The notes: generated by a model from the sequence alone, not told the origin. Shown: positions 10,346 to 22,047, numbered from the stretch's first letter. The stretch is DNA of 64,000 nucleotides from Quillaja saponaria (GCA_029379385.1 CM055617.1:15942679-16006678), one strand, 5' to 3'. Numbers and translations: made by a program.

Positions 10346-13052
10346 AAATTGAATTTACATCATGTTTTTTGTTTTTTTTAATGAAATTTAATTGTATAAC
10401 TTTATTATTGTTGTTAGACATGTACAATTAGTGAGCAAGTAACAAAAAAATAAAAAAATTAACACACACACACATATATATAGGCGTCAACTAGAAAGCT
10501 TAAGACCTAATGATATATATATTTGTATATACTAATGCAAATATCTAAGTGAACTTATGGTACATGTTTATTTTCTATTATTTTATTTAGTCTTTCTTTT
10601 CATTGCTTCTCATTTTTTCTCTTGGTGGTGACTGACCATAGACTAGTTCTTCTTTCCTTCACCGCCATTGAAGCATCTAGAGATTCTTACACTTTTTTTT
10701 TCTTGTTGCACTGAGACTTCATGGGTTTTAGGAATTTCATCCTTCTTTCTTGTACTTGCTATGTCTTGGATGTTTAGTTTTGAGGGAGGATTTGGGAGAT
10801 GAGTTGTCAGCCATCATATCCCTTGTTTTATTGGGCAGTAGGCGTCTAGGGATTGAGAGAAATCAAGGAAGGTGGAGGTAGTATGTTGTGGTAATTGGTT
10901 GTGGTTTGGGTGCACCAAGTGTGCCATGTTAGTGAGTTGTTTGTGACCGTGTGTATAGGGTGCAAGGCGGCTCTGTTTCAGCTATGTGTGTGTACCGTTT
11001 TGCTGCCATCCAAGGTCACAAATTGGAGCTGTGATAAAGGAACGTTGGAGGGTAGTGCGTGGACAGCAAATCGTGGGGTACTCCTTCTTCACGTGAAGCA
11101 GATTTTCCTTTTCATTTCATTCTAGTTTGGGACAGTTGTATGGGGGGGTTAAATGGTTCTAGTTGGCTAATTGTCAAGTGAATAAAATTATGGTTAATTA
11201 TACTTAATAGGATTGTTAATGTTAGGAAATTGCTTGATAATGGTGTGGGAGGAAGCTGTAATAAGAGATTTAAGTTAGGAAGGCATACATCAAGAGGTTG
11301 TCCCTGTTTTGCAGCAGCTTGGCCGCCAGCTTTCTCTCCATGGCTAATTGTACTGGTAGGTTAAAGAGAGGTTTGTACCTCTCTTGGGTCATGGCACCAT
11401 GAAGGATAGATGTAGGAATTCCATGTGCCGGGAACCGTATCTAATTTAGGCATGTTAGAATTTAGTTAAGCAATTAGTTAGATTTCTATTAAGTTAAATT
11501 ATTTGCTTGAGGGTTATGTAAAAAGTGTAAGCATGGAGCATTGGAACTTTTAATCAAACAATATATATAACTAGTTAAAAGAATTAAATTTAGCCTTGGA
11601 ACATTTTATTAGTCCGATTATTATAGGTAAACTAAATTATGAGTAATTAGTAGATTAAGGGATATATGAATCCAGATTAAAGAAGTAAAAATAATAAAAA
11701 CTTAACGGTATTCATAATGAGAATAAGGAGTTTTAGTTTTGATTAACTTTAGATAATTAAATTAAGTTTAACTCGATAATAAGAAAATACGTAAAGTATA
11801 GAGCTAACAAGTTATACCACGATCGTATAAATTAACACCCGAATTCTTTTTTTTTTTTTCAGTTTCAGAGCATGTCGAGGATATTATGACGCCATCATAG
11901 ATTAGATGGACTGACGAACCACATCCTTGAGCTTGTGAGTGAATTATGTGTTTTATGGTTACCAGATTATTGTATGCAATTATATTTATATTTGAATTGT
12001 TGTGTTCTAATAAGAAATAAGAGAATCAATTATTTCAGTGATTTAATTGAACTATATGTGTTTGATATTAAGTGTGGTTGATAAGGGCTAACAAAGTGAA
12101 ATTTTCTGAGAACTAGTTTCTATTTTTGAAATTGAAAATCCAAGTACACCTAGGATATTTGAATTTGAAAGTTAATATGAGTTATTCTAATTCTGACAAT
12201 TATTTTAAAAACAAATGAATGCTCAACCCCGATAGGATGGATTTGTGTATAGAGAATTAAATTGTTGTGCGGGCGCGTAAATGCCTAGTGGGGAGAGATA
12301 ATGTTGTGTGGGACTGAGTTACTCGTTAGCCATTTGATTGTTTAATTGGTTGCTTAATCATTTGTTTGTTTGTATGATTTGTTTGATATGTTGAAATTGT
12401 AAACTAAGTGAATTGTGATCGTATGATAATGATAACCACGTACATGCATAATTAAATGTAAATACGAGTTTAAAATACAATTTATGTGTTGTGTGATGCT
12501 GGTACCCTTAGGGTACATGATTTACTCACTAAGTCCGTGTGACTCACTCTTTCCTTTGTGGTGTTTTTTTTTAGTTTCCATGAAACCATTGTTAATTGTG
12601 AACGAAATTGATACCTACCGATTCTGCTGCGATAAGGTATATCTTGGAAATCGTTCACTTGGAGTGTAAAGGACAATACTTGCAGTTGCTTAGGGTGTTA
12701 TGCATTGTTGTCAAATGTATGAAATGTACCATGGCATTTTTCATGTTTTTTTTGTTAGGAGTGGAGCTCCTCTATATATTGTGATACTGTGAGTTACTAT
12801 CAATTTTATAAATAAGTTGTTACGTATACTGCGGAATGCTATATCATATAAGGAACCACTGTTGATATTTTTCGTGATCATTTAATGTTTAATAGTTGAG
12901 TCCATATTTCATTTTTGAATCGGTCATAATTTAATTCTTCTACTTGTAGTGTGTTAAGAAGTCATGGATATACAACATTTAAGGCTCCAGGGTTATGGAG
13001 GTATGATTACTCATTTCTCCGGCCATTCATACTCCTATTTGTGGGTGTGACA
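10238..13052 (+). mobile_element. Solo LTR (2.8 kb) of the Tekay-like family, TSD CTAGC
   Basis: It starts TGTTATAACTTGATAG and ends GGGTGTGACA. The flanks are CTAGC at 10233-10237 and CTAGC at 13053-13057, a perfect 5-bp target duplication. The same ends and many internal blocks (CACCTAGGATATTTGAATTT, TACCCTTAGGGTACA, GAGTGGAGCTCCTCT) occur in the two LTRs of the element at 47275-57883, which also gives the orientation. There is no internal domain. A TG/TA microsatellite lies near its left end (10314-10344). Open frames within it (for example 10895-11125) are not genes. Confidence 0.92.
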
Positions 13053-13057
13053 CTAGC

Positions 13058-13915
13058 ATCACATGATGACTACCCATAATAGTATGAATATGGCTGTAAA
13101 CCTTTGGAACTTTTCTGTTGTTAATTACCGTGCAATTCAATCCTTTTATGACGTAATATCCTAATTAAATCTATTTGGGTATGAAAATAATGTCATACCC
13201 TAAATTTATTCATGTGTTTTTAGATCTTTAGGTTATAACTTCATTTGGGAATTAGAAACTCATTTTCTAATATCCACCCAACTCTAGCCATAAGCTTTAA
13301 GTTAAATCTTTTATTAATCACATAAGACATCTCTTTTCAACTAAGAGTAATAGATCTTTTATTACACATTCACATACCTCTACATGCAAGTGATTATATC
13401 CCAATTACTACTTCTTAGATAACTCATTAATAGAATCAGAAATATCATCATAGTATAATGACATACATACAAGATAACCATGATGCCTTAAGTCAAAAGA
13501 CTATTTTTACAACTATAACATGATAATCACCTATTGACATGTAGAGAAATTCTATATAGGTGTTCTCAATTGAGTCATTTCAATGAACTCATTCTCTAAT
13601 GAGTACTTACATATCTGTCTTATTGTCTCGCACACAAGTGACTATGAGATCAATTATCGTCAACTTTTTCAGCCAACTAAATATGTACTAAATACCATGA
13701 TCTCATCATCATGATGTTTATTTTAATTGCTTTAATTATTTGGGCATATGATGGTTAATTAATAATTCTTATAAATAATTTTACTTGTAAATTATTTAAT
13801 TAAATGAATATTAATTATTATTAATAATACTGTGAATAAGATTTATATAAAATAATATGTCATAACATCACATATCATTGGCTTTAAAGCATACTACTAA
13901 TAGTTCAACCTAAGA
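13058..13915. other. Non-coding DNA right of solo LTR
   Basis: AT-rich, no recognisable protein or transposon end. It is the continuation of 9456-10237 once the solo LTR is removed. Confidence 0.4.
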
Positions 13916-14575
13916 AAACTCTAAGTTCTGTAGGCCTTGGTTGTGATGGCCATTTAACAAACTCTATATGCTGCATTGCAGCGAACACTTTTGATGGGGT
14001 TTGTTGAGCTCTTTGTAGGATTCATACCATTTGTGTGGGTGGGCCTATCCTAGGTTGACGAGTTGATGTTCTGCCTTATTTGTCTTATCTGGTTGAAGGC
14101 ACTCTCTGCATATTTAACAATTATGAATTTTTAGGCTCGGCTTATTAGTTCCTTTAGGTTGTTGGTGGTTTCTTATCCAGATCGCACTGAAAAAATGAAT
14201 CATTAAGCACTACCTTCAAGGTAGTAATGATAACTTGGAGGTTTGCATCCCCATCTTCTAATGTCGAGTTGTTGAAACTGGTCATGTACTTCTTTAGTAA
14301 TTCCCTATTTCCCATCTTCATTGCTAGAAGATCGGTTGTATCCTTCTTCTATCTTCTATTGGTCATATAATGTCTTCCGAAAAAGCGACGATGATCTAGA
14401 TGAAGTTGCTAATTGTTTTTACTATAAACTATGCAAACTAGACTCTAGCCTCCCCCCTTAACGTGGATGCAAAAGCCTTGCATATTATTTAATAGGATAT
14501 TCCATGCAACAACATGAGTGATTTGAAGTCAATTATGAAGTCTTCTGGAACAATAGACAGTGGCAAATCTAAGAA
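13916..14575 (-). pseudogene. Tat-lineage Ty3/gypsy gag fragment
   Basis: Minus-strand translation gives DFKSLMLLHGIS then ICKAFASTLRGEARV (about 14430-14530), matching the capsid-like gag core (consensus NFKTLMLLHGVTDPIMCRAFPSTLTGAARxWF). Further down come MTSFNNSTLEDGDANLQVII and DLDKKPPTT, matching the gag block that ends in 'KPPTTFxELMxRAxKYINAEE'. Frameshifts and stops are frequent. It lies upstream, on the same strand, of the protease-RT-integrase relic at 4.4-9.4 kb and is probably the same element, split by the solo LTR. Confidence 0.7.
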
Positions 14576-15340
14576 TATTAGTTAGTGAAAGAAAAATTTT
14601 ATATAGAAATTTTTTGTTTTATAAACATTTAAAAATTCTTTTTATATATGTATAACTTTTTTTAAGGAAATTTGAGCATATCTAATATAAATTATAAATT
14701 AAATAAATAATTGTATTTAATAATTTAATATATTATAATTATAAAAATTGATAATGATATCAAATTAATTCAAAATATTAGTTATTTTATTTTCTAATTA
14801 ACTTTTTCTAAAAGTTTTTTTTTTTTTGGTTGAAGTAAGTGCTTTGTTTTTAAATAAATAAAAAAAATTTATCAATTTCTTTGTTATGAATTGATTTTTT
14901 CGATACAATCTATTTTTAAATAAAGTGAATCATGAAAGGAAAAAAAAAAAAAAACTATTTTCAGACCAAAAAGTACTAAAAGAAGGGAGAGAAATTAAAT
15001 AAAAGGGTTGTGTATTAGAAAAATCATTTTATGTTATAAAAGAATAAAAGATTTTATATATATAAAGTAAAAAATATCTATATCTAACAAAATATTAAGA
15101 CTTAAGCTAGAAAGTCTAAATAACTTCTTTTAGCTTCATTGGCTCTTTAGTGGACTGGCAATTAAATTGCACTAAACAAATTCTAAGACAGTACATGTAT
15201 TATTTTGATGGTAGAGTACTATGAAAAAAATTAAAAATCTAGGGGCATACTTGTATTTTCATTAACTCAATGGGGTCACATTAATTTTTAGCTATATCCT
15301 ACCTATAATTTTAAAAGCTGTGTGTGTTCAGTAACCCCAT
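14576..15340. other. AT-rich DNA without recognisable features
   Basis: Long A and T runs (for example 14811-14828 and 14940-14954); no coding sequence or element ends recognised. Confidence 0.4.
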
Positions 15341-15344
15341 TCAT

Positions 15345-15990
15345 TAGTGCATCTGCATCTGCCCTATCCCACTCAGCCGTTACTTACTGCACAACAAGGG
15401 AGGCATTTTCACTCTAGATGGGATTGGACATTTGGCTACTTCAGTGAATGGGTGACGACCTTGCCAACATGTGAACTCTCCGCGAGTTGCTTTAATTATG
15501 TCAGGTTTTCCATTATTGCTTGGCCTTCGGTGACAAATTCCTCGTAAGGTGGGTGGTTTCGCGTTTTTCGGCTTGGGTCATCTTCTAGGTTGTCTTCATT
15601 TCTAAAGAGCTCTTTTCCGAGTGCTGGGAGTTGTGATGTTTGGAAGTCTAGCTTGCATTAGAGTGCCTAGACTGCGTTCTTTATGCTTTGGAATTCTTTT
15701 TGGGTAATGGGTGTTTTCGGGGTTGGTCATTTGTCCTTTGGCTATTCGAAGTCGTCTCTGGTCAGAGGTCTCTTCAAAAGTGTTCTCAAGATCCACTGGG
15801 CTTCTAGGTTAGGGAGGACCTTTTTTTTTTTTTTGGTATAGATTAGGGAGGACTTCTCTAGTGAAGATTGTAGATTGTTTATGGGTTTGAGAAATTGAGC
15901 TAAGCGAGTTTCACAATTTGTTAAGTCCACGGATAGTGGGATGAGATTTTGGGGTAGTCGTGCCAAGTCATGGTCTCCATCTCCTGTCAT
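15345..15990 (-). pseudogene. Unrecognised decayed coding sequence, possibly gag 5' part
   Basis: Two minus-strand open frames (15742-15990, beginning MTGDGDHDLARLPQNL; 15602-15796) are pieces of one reading once a 23-bp insertion at 15820-15842 is taken out: …LEKSS continues into LPNLEAQWILRTLLKRPLTR. The base composition is less AT-rich than the surroundings, as expected for former coding DNA. It lies just upstream of, and on the same strand as, the Tat gag relic, so it may be the 5' part of that polyprotein. I recognise no domain. Confidence 0.3.
15809..15853 (-). mobile_element. Ultra-short 5'-truncated LINE insertion with 11-bp TSD
   Basis: TTAGGGAGGAC occurs at 15809-15819 and 15843-15853, flanking 15820-15842, which on the minus strand is TCTATACC followed by about 14 A and a G. 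The LINE at 30333-36266 ends on its sense strand with CCTCTATACC and an A-rich tail, so this is the last eight bases plus poly(A) of that family. It interrupts the open reading on the minus strand. Confidence 0.75.
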
Positions 15991-16385
15991 GCCTACCTTA
16001 GTCTTGAAGTAAGTCTCACAGCTAGCCAGATAAAAAGGTTAACAAGTCAATTTTCATATATTTTATCATGATCGTAAATATGAAATACTTATATATAAAA
16101 ACTTATACAAATAAATATGACAGAGAGATTAAAAAGATTATTCTTTTGAGATTGGGCAGATGCTTAGAAATTAAAAAAAGCTACAATTGTATGATTGATA
16201 TGTCACAAAAATGACACAATTGATTGATGATAATGGAAAAAGAAAATAATGCATATGATAATCGGACCTAAACACATACAAATGTGATAGTAAACAAGTA
16301 CAACAACGATGTTAAGTACTGATTTTGGGCTATACATACATATAAAGGAATATGAACAACAACGATGTTAAGTACAACAACGATG
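15991..16385. repeat. AT-rich spacer with a 3-copy AACAACGATGTTAAGTAC repeat
   Basis: The 18-bp string occurs at about 16302-16319, 16358-16375 and 16376-16393; the last two are directly tandem, and the last copy runs into the 3' end of the DUF247 pseudogene. It probably arose by slippage. Confidence 0.7.
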
Positions 16386-17916
16386 TTAAGTACTGATTTT
16401 CGCAGTTTCTTCACCCATCATGAAAATGTGTGGGCAATCATAAACAGAGCAAAATGATTTTAAACCAATCAGTGCCAAAAGAAGGAGTGTAGCAAGAAGT
16501 GTGCAAATCCTCCAAGAAGAATACACATACTTCTTCATAAGTCTGTACCTCTTAACCTTTTGAGTACCATTATAGTACTTGTTAACTTTTGCAATAGTCT
16601 TATCCAAATTTGGTGTCTTTGTAGGACCAACTGATTTACTCATCCCATTAAACAGTTTCTCAACTTGATCATCATCAAGACTACTCACAACAATCTTCTT
16701 TTCCATCAACACTTTAACATCCTCCACCGTGTCCACGATTGCGCGCCCTTGTGAAGAGTAAGGACTCTGATTTAGTCATTGCTTCGTAAGCTACCAAGTT
16801 TCGCATTATCACCTCAGAGTTAACATCCAATGTCACCTTCGGAAGGTAAAACATGCTAGTCTTTTCGTCAAACATAATTGTCCCAATGCCACCACTAGCT
16901 GGCCGGAATTTGATGCCAACAGCATGAAGTTGAATCACCGAAGGAATCATGACTACCACGGGAGCAACATCACTATCTGAGTATGATAATGGATCTGATA
17001 GGTCCTTGTATTGGTTTTAGAAAGCGAATGCCTTCCATTTGGTTAGATAACTTTTCAACATAATTAAAAACTAGATATAATACTTTTTTCTTGAAGAACT
17101 GAAAAATACCTGTGTTTGTGTTCCTACATGGAGATGGAGATGGAGATGATGTGTTGGAAGGCTGATCATGAGTGACATTATTAGTATGGTAATTACATTT
17201 TTCCTCGCACAATTCGGGATAATTTTCTTGTTGATCAGGCAAAATCAAGTGATACATGAGATCCAACAAATGTGCATGCTTGAGAACAACTTGGGAAGAA
17301 CAATTTTGATCTAGTACTGGGAGTGGAGTGAGATCATGACAAAAAGACATGATCAGCATGGAATTCACAACCTCATCAACCAGCTCAGTTTTGGAGCAAA
17401 TGATGCTAAAGATTTTCCTCAGCACAAATAGTGGAATTTGATTCTCAAGCATGAAAACATCTCTAAGGATAGCATCCTTAGTGAGTTTGACACCACAAGA
17501 AGCGTGAACTAAGTGACCCATTGGCTCTCCATTTTTTTTAATTTTGGCATAACCACGAAGCAAATCGAAGAAGAATAAGCTATCAATAGCCATATTGCAA
17601 GCCAAGGTGTTGTCCTTCAAGTCTAAGTATTTATGATAACATGCACGAATATATGAGCCAATTTTTTCAAGCTCGAAAATGAGTTGTGAAAGTTGAATAT
17701 TTTGGAAAAAGGTTGAGAATTCTTTTAGCTGTTGTGAGCTTAAATCTCTCCATCGGGTAAAGCTCAGGACGAAAATGATGGTAAGGTCCAAGTGCTATAA
17801 GTTGAGGGACATAGTCTTCTGGCTTGGCTGAGCTTAAGGACTTAGGGACATGGAAAACACAAACAGGAATGCTTAGGATTTCCTCAAACTCACTATATAA
17901 TTGAGTTTGAGGCCAT
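16386..17916 (-). pseudogene. DUF247 family protein pseudogene
   Basis: DUF247 proteins are plant-specific, usually 400-550 residues with one C-terminal membrane helix; their biochemical role is unknown. Here the minus strand carries most of one in pieces. N-terminus (17790-17880): VFHVPKSLSSAKPEDYVPQL, then ALGPYHHF. Middle (16973-17740): ELEKIGSYIRACYHKYLDL, LRDVFMLENQIPLFVLRKIF, HAHLLDLMYHLILPD. Third block (16714-16959): MIPSVIQLHAVGIKFRPASGG, FYLPKVTLDVNSEVIMRN, LVAYEAMTKS. C-terminus (16386-16736): DTVEDVKVLMEKKIVVSSL, FNGMSKS, KVNKYYNGTQKVKRY, and a membrane helix SWRICTLLATLLLLALIGL. Frame changes fall near 17740, 16985 and 16735, the last with about eight residues lost, and the region after ATG 17916 is also out of frame. 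The family normally lacks introns within the coding region, so this is a recent pseudogene or a copy with sequencing errors. Confidence 0.88.
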
Positions 17917-17959
17917 GTTGGTTGGTAATGGTAATGGAATTGTTTGTACTTTGGCTAGT

Positions 17960-17969
17960 GTATATATAG
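17960..17969 (-). promoter_or_regulatory. TATA box of the DUF247 pseudogene
   Basis: On the minus strand, CTATATATACA precedes the candidate ATG (17916-17914) by about 45 bases, the right spacing for a plant TATA box with a short leader. The promoter appears to have stayed intact while the coding sequence decayed. Confidence 0.5.
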
Positions 17970-18270
17970 GATAGTTGCTGATTGCTATGCTTGTAATCAC
18001 TATTGTTTAATTATATAGTGAAGGAAAAGGCTAAGTAGGACAATTTGCACTTGTTATCTTATAGAAATTGCAAAGTTAATTACTAATTTAAGTTACACTT
18101 GTCACTTGGCTAATATTTGTTTGTTTATTATAATGCATTTTTGGGGCAAGTGATGAAATTTATATTATTATATGTTCTTCTTGTTGGAAAATTTAAACTA
18201 AGGGCTTTGCGTAATTAGGATATTTTGTGTGCTATAAGACAAAGGAATCAGAATTTTGAAGATTTGACAA
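17970..18270. other. Upstream region of the DUF247 pseudogene
   Basis: AT-rich, no open frame, no other element recognised; would contain the rest of the promoter. Confidence 0.4.
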
Positions 18271-18490
18271 GGATTTTTTTTTTTTTTTTTTTTGGGATGC
18301 AAAAGAGGAATAACATTACAAGAGTTAGTACAAAGTCTTGGGGAACTGGTTTCACAAAATCACTCATAAAAGCATCATAATACAAGCATGAAGTAACCAA
18401 GTCGATAGAGTTGAAAGCTCTGTTGGGCTATCTGCACAGTTATTAGCTTCTTTAATTAAAGCAATACTTAGGCTAAGTTTGTTAATGATT
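18271..18490 (-). mobile_element. 5'-truncated LINE 3' end
   Basis: A ~21-base T run at 18271-18291 is a poly(A) tail on the minus strand. Upstream of it, minus-strand translation (about 18490 to 18300) resembles the tail of a plant LINE RNase H/C-terminus: an EANNCADSPTE-like segment (compare YREANxxADxLA), then a ~45-residue tail ending just before the poly(A). The 5' end and target duplication were not found. Confidence 0.45.
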
Positions 18491-19411
18491 TTCAATAGAG
18501 TTTTGTGATTTTTAAAAAGACGCAACATGCAAAAATATTTGGTTAAATTTTTTTTTGAGGGGTGCTTTCTCTATTATTTATAAAAACAACAGGCTAATTT
18601 TTAAAGACATCACATGAGATTTTTAAAAATTAGTTGTGATTTTTGGACAACTGATTTACACAAGTAAAAACCACAACAACTTTTTACAAGTTACTGTATT
18701 ATAAAACTCAACCTTAATCTTCACCTCATGGAAGGAGGCCAACTAACTCTTGCAATTATAAATCAAATAGATATACATATCATTAAGGTTAGAGTTTTAA
18801 AAGATCCACAACAACCTTTGAGTCAATATTACATTTCAAGCAAATGAATGTTTTTCATTCTCCAAAGTTAAAAGCAACCATTGTAAAATAAGCAAAAAAT
18901 AACCGTATTATAACCTATTTTGTTGGTAAAATTAGCTATTGAATTTTCATTGCGTAGCTACAATAACTAGCATTTGATGCACACTGGGAAATAAATCAGA
19001 AATAAATGAAATATTAACATTGCAGTAGTTGAAAACGGCTTTGGAACTTTCGTGATGGTTAAGAAGATGGGGAAGGTTTTACCATTAATGCTTAATCAAC
19101 AAGATGAAATGATGAAGTACTTAATTCTTACTTCCACTAAAAAATGAAAATCCAAAAAAAATAAGGAAATTGGTAGGTTTAGAGAACAAAATTCACTTGT
19201 CTTTTTTATTGAAAATTTATAATCAGGTGTTATAATCGGTTTTTAGGAGATATACCAATAACAATCGATGATTTTAATTTTTTTTAGTTACAATAGTGTT
19301 AGTGGAACAATAAATTTTAAGATTTGACTCCTTAAAAATTCTTTAGAAATTCTACTTAGTAGAATTCTCTTATCTTCGTTAGCAACAATTCTCAGTATTG
19401 TTTTTAGTGGA
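18491..19411. other. AT-rich intergenic DNA
   Basis: No coding sequence, transposon ends or tandem repeats recognised. Confidence 0.4.
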
Positions 19412-19828
19412 TAGGTCAGCACTGTGCTCTCTGTACTCTGCTGCAGCATCATTATTTTCATTGTTGCAGTGAAAACTATAAACTTACACGAGGCCGTACT
19501 CGTGGATTCGTATACTATCCTCCTCCGTGCTTAATAAAAAGCCCTTATGGCCTACGCTGCTGTCCAAATATTACTCTGTTTGTGCCTCTGTATGAATCTG
19601 ACACGATGACTAGTCTCATATAGGTCAGTGCTGTGCTCTCTGTTCTCTGCTGCAGCACCATTATTTTCATTGTTGCAGTGAAAACAATAAACATACACGA
19701 GGCCGTACTCGTGGATTCGTATACTATCCTCCTCCGTACTTAATAAAAAGCCCCTACGGCCTACGCTGCTGTCCAAATATTACTCTGTTTGTGCCCTGTA
19801 TGAATTTGACACGATGACTAGTCTCATA
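19412..19828. repeat. 209-bp tandem duplication
   Basis: Copy 1 (19412-19620) and copy 2 (19621-19828) are about 93-95% identical by eye, adjacent without spacer. The unit has mixed composition (GAGGCCGTACTCGTGGATTC, CTGCTGCAGCA) unlike its AT-rich surroundings, so it may descend from coding or gene-fragment DNA. The 74-codon minus-strand frame over copy 2 (19552-19776) matches nothing I know, and the equivalent frame in copy 1 is not conserved. Confidence 0.92.
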
Positions 19829-20829
19829 TGACAGCCAATATTAAAGCTATCTCCCTTCCTTCTCTCTATGGTAAAACTAAAAGCTTACCTCTTTGTTCAT
19901 TATTCAACCTGTCACTGCATTTCATGAGTTGTATATTTATATAAAATAGTAGTATATTTGATAGAACCTTTTGCACATTTTGCCTTTAAGTTATTTAAAC
20001 TTGAAAATTGATATACATCACCAATTTTGTCTTTTTATGTTTCCTTTCCTGATGCCTAATTGAGATTTTAACTAGCATCTTAATAATGAAGCAACAGGAG
20101 GACAACAAAGTGACAAAATCTTTTTCATGACCTCAACCCCATTCTCTTTTAACATTTCCAACTTGTCGATCCAATTGTATTTTATCATTGTAATCTTGAT
20201 CCCATTTTAATCCTACGTGCGTTGTTAATCTGTCTGAATGACAGTTTAGTTCTAATACTTCAAACTTTAAACACCAAGGGTTGCTAGCTGCATGTAGCTC
20301 CTTGTGATTATGGAGTACAACAACATATATATGTTCAGTGTGTATTACTGTTAGCATTACGTGAAAGCACCAACCAAACCAAAGGAAACAAACAAGATGA
20401 CTATCAAGGTGACTTTCCATAAATTATATAATCGGGATACAAACAATCAGTTAAGATTATGAAAGTTACCAAAGTGGACAGACACAGAAGATTCTGTGTT
20501 TACCATGGCCTGATTTTTTTTGGAAACACATATTCACTGTGAGCTGTGTACTGTGTTCTAACAATCACACTACTATTGAGCTGTCATCTCATCAACGATT
20601 TTTGAAACGTCAAAATCAGAATCTAAATCTTAAAAAGTTGGTACATTCAAGTAAGCTTCAATTTTCACTTGGACAAAAAAAGAGAAGAAAAGAAAAAGTA
20701 GAAATTTGTAAAAGGAGCAAGAAAGAAAACAAATACATGAAACAAACAAGATGTGTGGAAAATGCTATTAATAACAAAACCAAATAAAGAATGAACTGCA
20801 AAAGTGAATGGTTCAAATAGTACTGTACA
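19829..20829. other. Intergenic DNA
   Basis: Open frames here (20133-20420 minus; 20539-20787 plus) show no family resemblance and have AT-driven composition. No structure recognised. Confidence 0.4.
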
Positions 20830-21130
20830 CACTACAAGAAAAAAAGTCATTACCGACCAAGATGGTTCAAATTTAGGGTTAGTAATGACCCTAAATTTGG
20901 TCTGTAAGAGTGTTCTGACTAACATTTGGTCGGTAAATGGTGGTGACAAAATCATGGTCAGTAATACCGACCAATCTTGAGATTGGTTGGTAATTACTGA
21001 CTGAAGTTGGTCAATGGCAAAAAATTTTGAGGGGAGGAGTGAAGTTGGTCAGCAATGTTCTTCTGCTGTTTAAAAAACTTTCCCAACCAACCATATGGTT
21101 TGTCGGTAAAGCTTTAGTCTTCTTCAAAAA
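20830..21130. mobile_element. CACTA (En/Spm) terminus or non-autonomous CACTA element
   Basis: CACTACAAGAAAAAAAGTCA at 20830 is the standard terminal inverted repeat of plant CACTA elements. It is followed by repeated subterminal motifs of the type ACCGACCAA/TTGGTCGGTAA in both orientations (for example 20932-20938, 20968-20974, 21100-21107). A hairpin AAATTTAGGG…CCCTAAATTT lies at about 20868-20897. The opposite end should be …TTCTTGTAGTG; a degenerate candidate (TCGGTAAAGC…TTCTTC) ends near 21130, but it is weak. The element may instead extend further right. Confidence 0.6.
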
Positions 21131-21684
21131 AAAACAAAAAAATAAATTTTCAAATAGTAATCTTCTAATTATGGTAATCTAACTTTAAACAATATTTTTT
21201 CTAACCCTTATGGAGACTAAAGTATCTAATTCTTCGCATTTAGGAAAGGAAAAAAAGAAAAGAAATAGACCCTGCTTTATACCAGAAACCAGCCCTAGGA
21301 TTTGGACTAACTACAAAAAATCAGAACAGTTACTTAATCTTCAGTTGTTGGTAAACTTCCACCTGCCAATTCAGCAAAAATCAAACAATTACAGATAACA
21401 ATAATAATGACATAAAATTTTTTTATATAGTTTCAAATTATTCAACATAATATGATGCCTAACATAAAAATTTCTAATTATTGTTTATTGTTATTTTGAT
21501 TGTATTATAAAGGAAGACATTTAGTAGAAACATACAAATATAAGTGACATCTACAGGCTACTATTAGACCCTTGGACATACTCCCAACATGACCATGTTT
21601 ATGTATACTCTCAACATGTTTAAGTATATGTTAGAGTGATTTGAAAAATTCAAAAATCATTGCTAGTAACAAGAAGAGGCTTAC
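21131..21684. other. Non-coding DNA left of proteasome exons
   Basis: The expected last exon of the proteasome alpha-5 gene (ending VEAVISRL) was searched for by eye here on the minus strand and not found. AT-rich, otherwise featureless. Confidence 0.4.
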
Positions 21685-21754
21685 CTTTTTCTCCATAATT
21701 AACTTGCTTCAGAATAGATAGAGCAATGGTCTCAACTTCTTGAAAAGTTAACTC
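21685..21754 (-). pseudogene. PAE: Proteasome alpha-5 gene fragment, penultimate exon
   Basis: On the minus strand, a 70-bp exon bounded by an acceptor (…TTTTTACAG before 21754) and a donor (GTAAGCC after 21685) encodes ELTFQEVETIALSILKQVN, then YGEK. This matches the 20S proteasome alpha-5 segment DLTLQEAETIALSILKQVMEEK. Alpha-5 is a structural ring subunit of the 20S proteasome core. The exon is open, but its partner at 22048-22148 has a stop, and neither the remaining upstream exons nor the last exon is visible. It is therefore a captured or leftover fragment, not a working gene. Confidence 0.85.
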
Positions 21755-22047
21755 CTGTAAAAAGCATAATATCAATCCTCAGTTTTTTCATGTTGGCTGG
21801 AAGCAAGTAGCAGAAAATAGAAACTTTGAAAGCTAGTCAAAAGTCAAACAAAGGAGAGAACTTTGCCAATTATTAGCATAAATAGTATACTAAACCCTAT
21901 CATCACATAAATATACTGTTTAGCATATTATGGTCCAAAATCAGAAAGCTAATGACTAATAATTAAGAATCATAACAGGGCTACATTTGATAGTTTATAG
22001 ATTGTAGAAAAGAGATATGCACCCCACATAGAGGAAAGTGGAACTAC

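Noticed and set aside
10895..11125. 76-codon frame with many Cys residues
   Set aside because: Lies inside the 10238-13052 solo LTR, and I know no family that it matches.
12482..12676. Overlapping frames on both strands, also at 49242-49574 and 57348-57536
   Set aside because: They recur because the LTR is repeated, and the readings are not kept in step among copies; shadow frames of LTR DNA.
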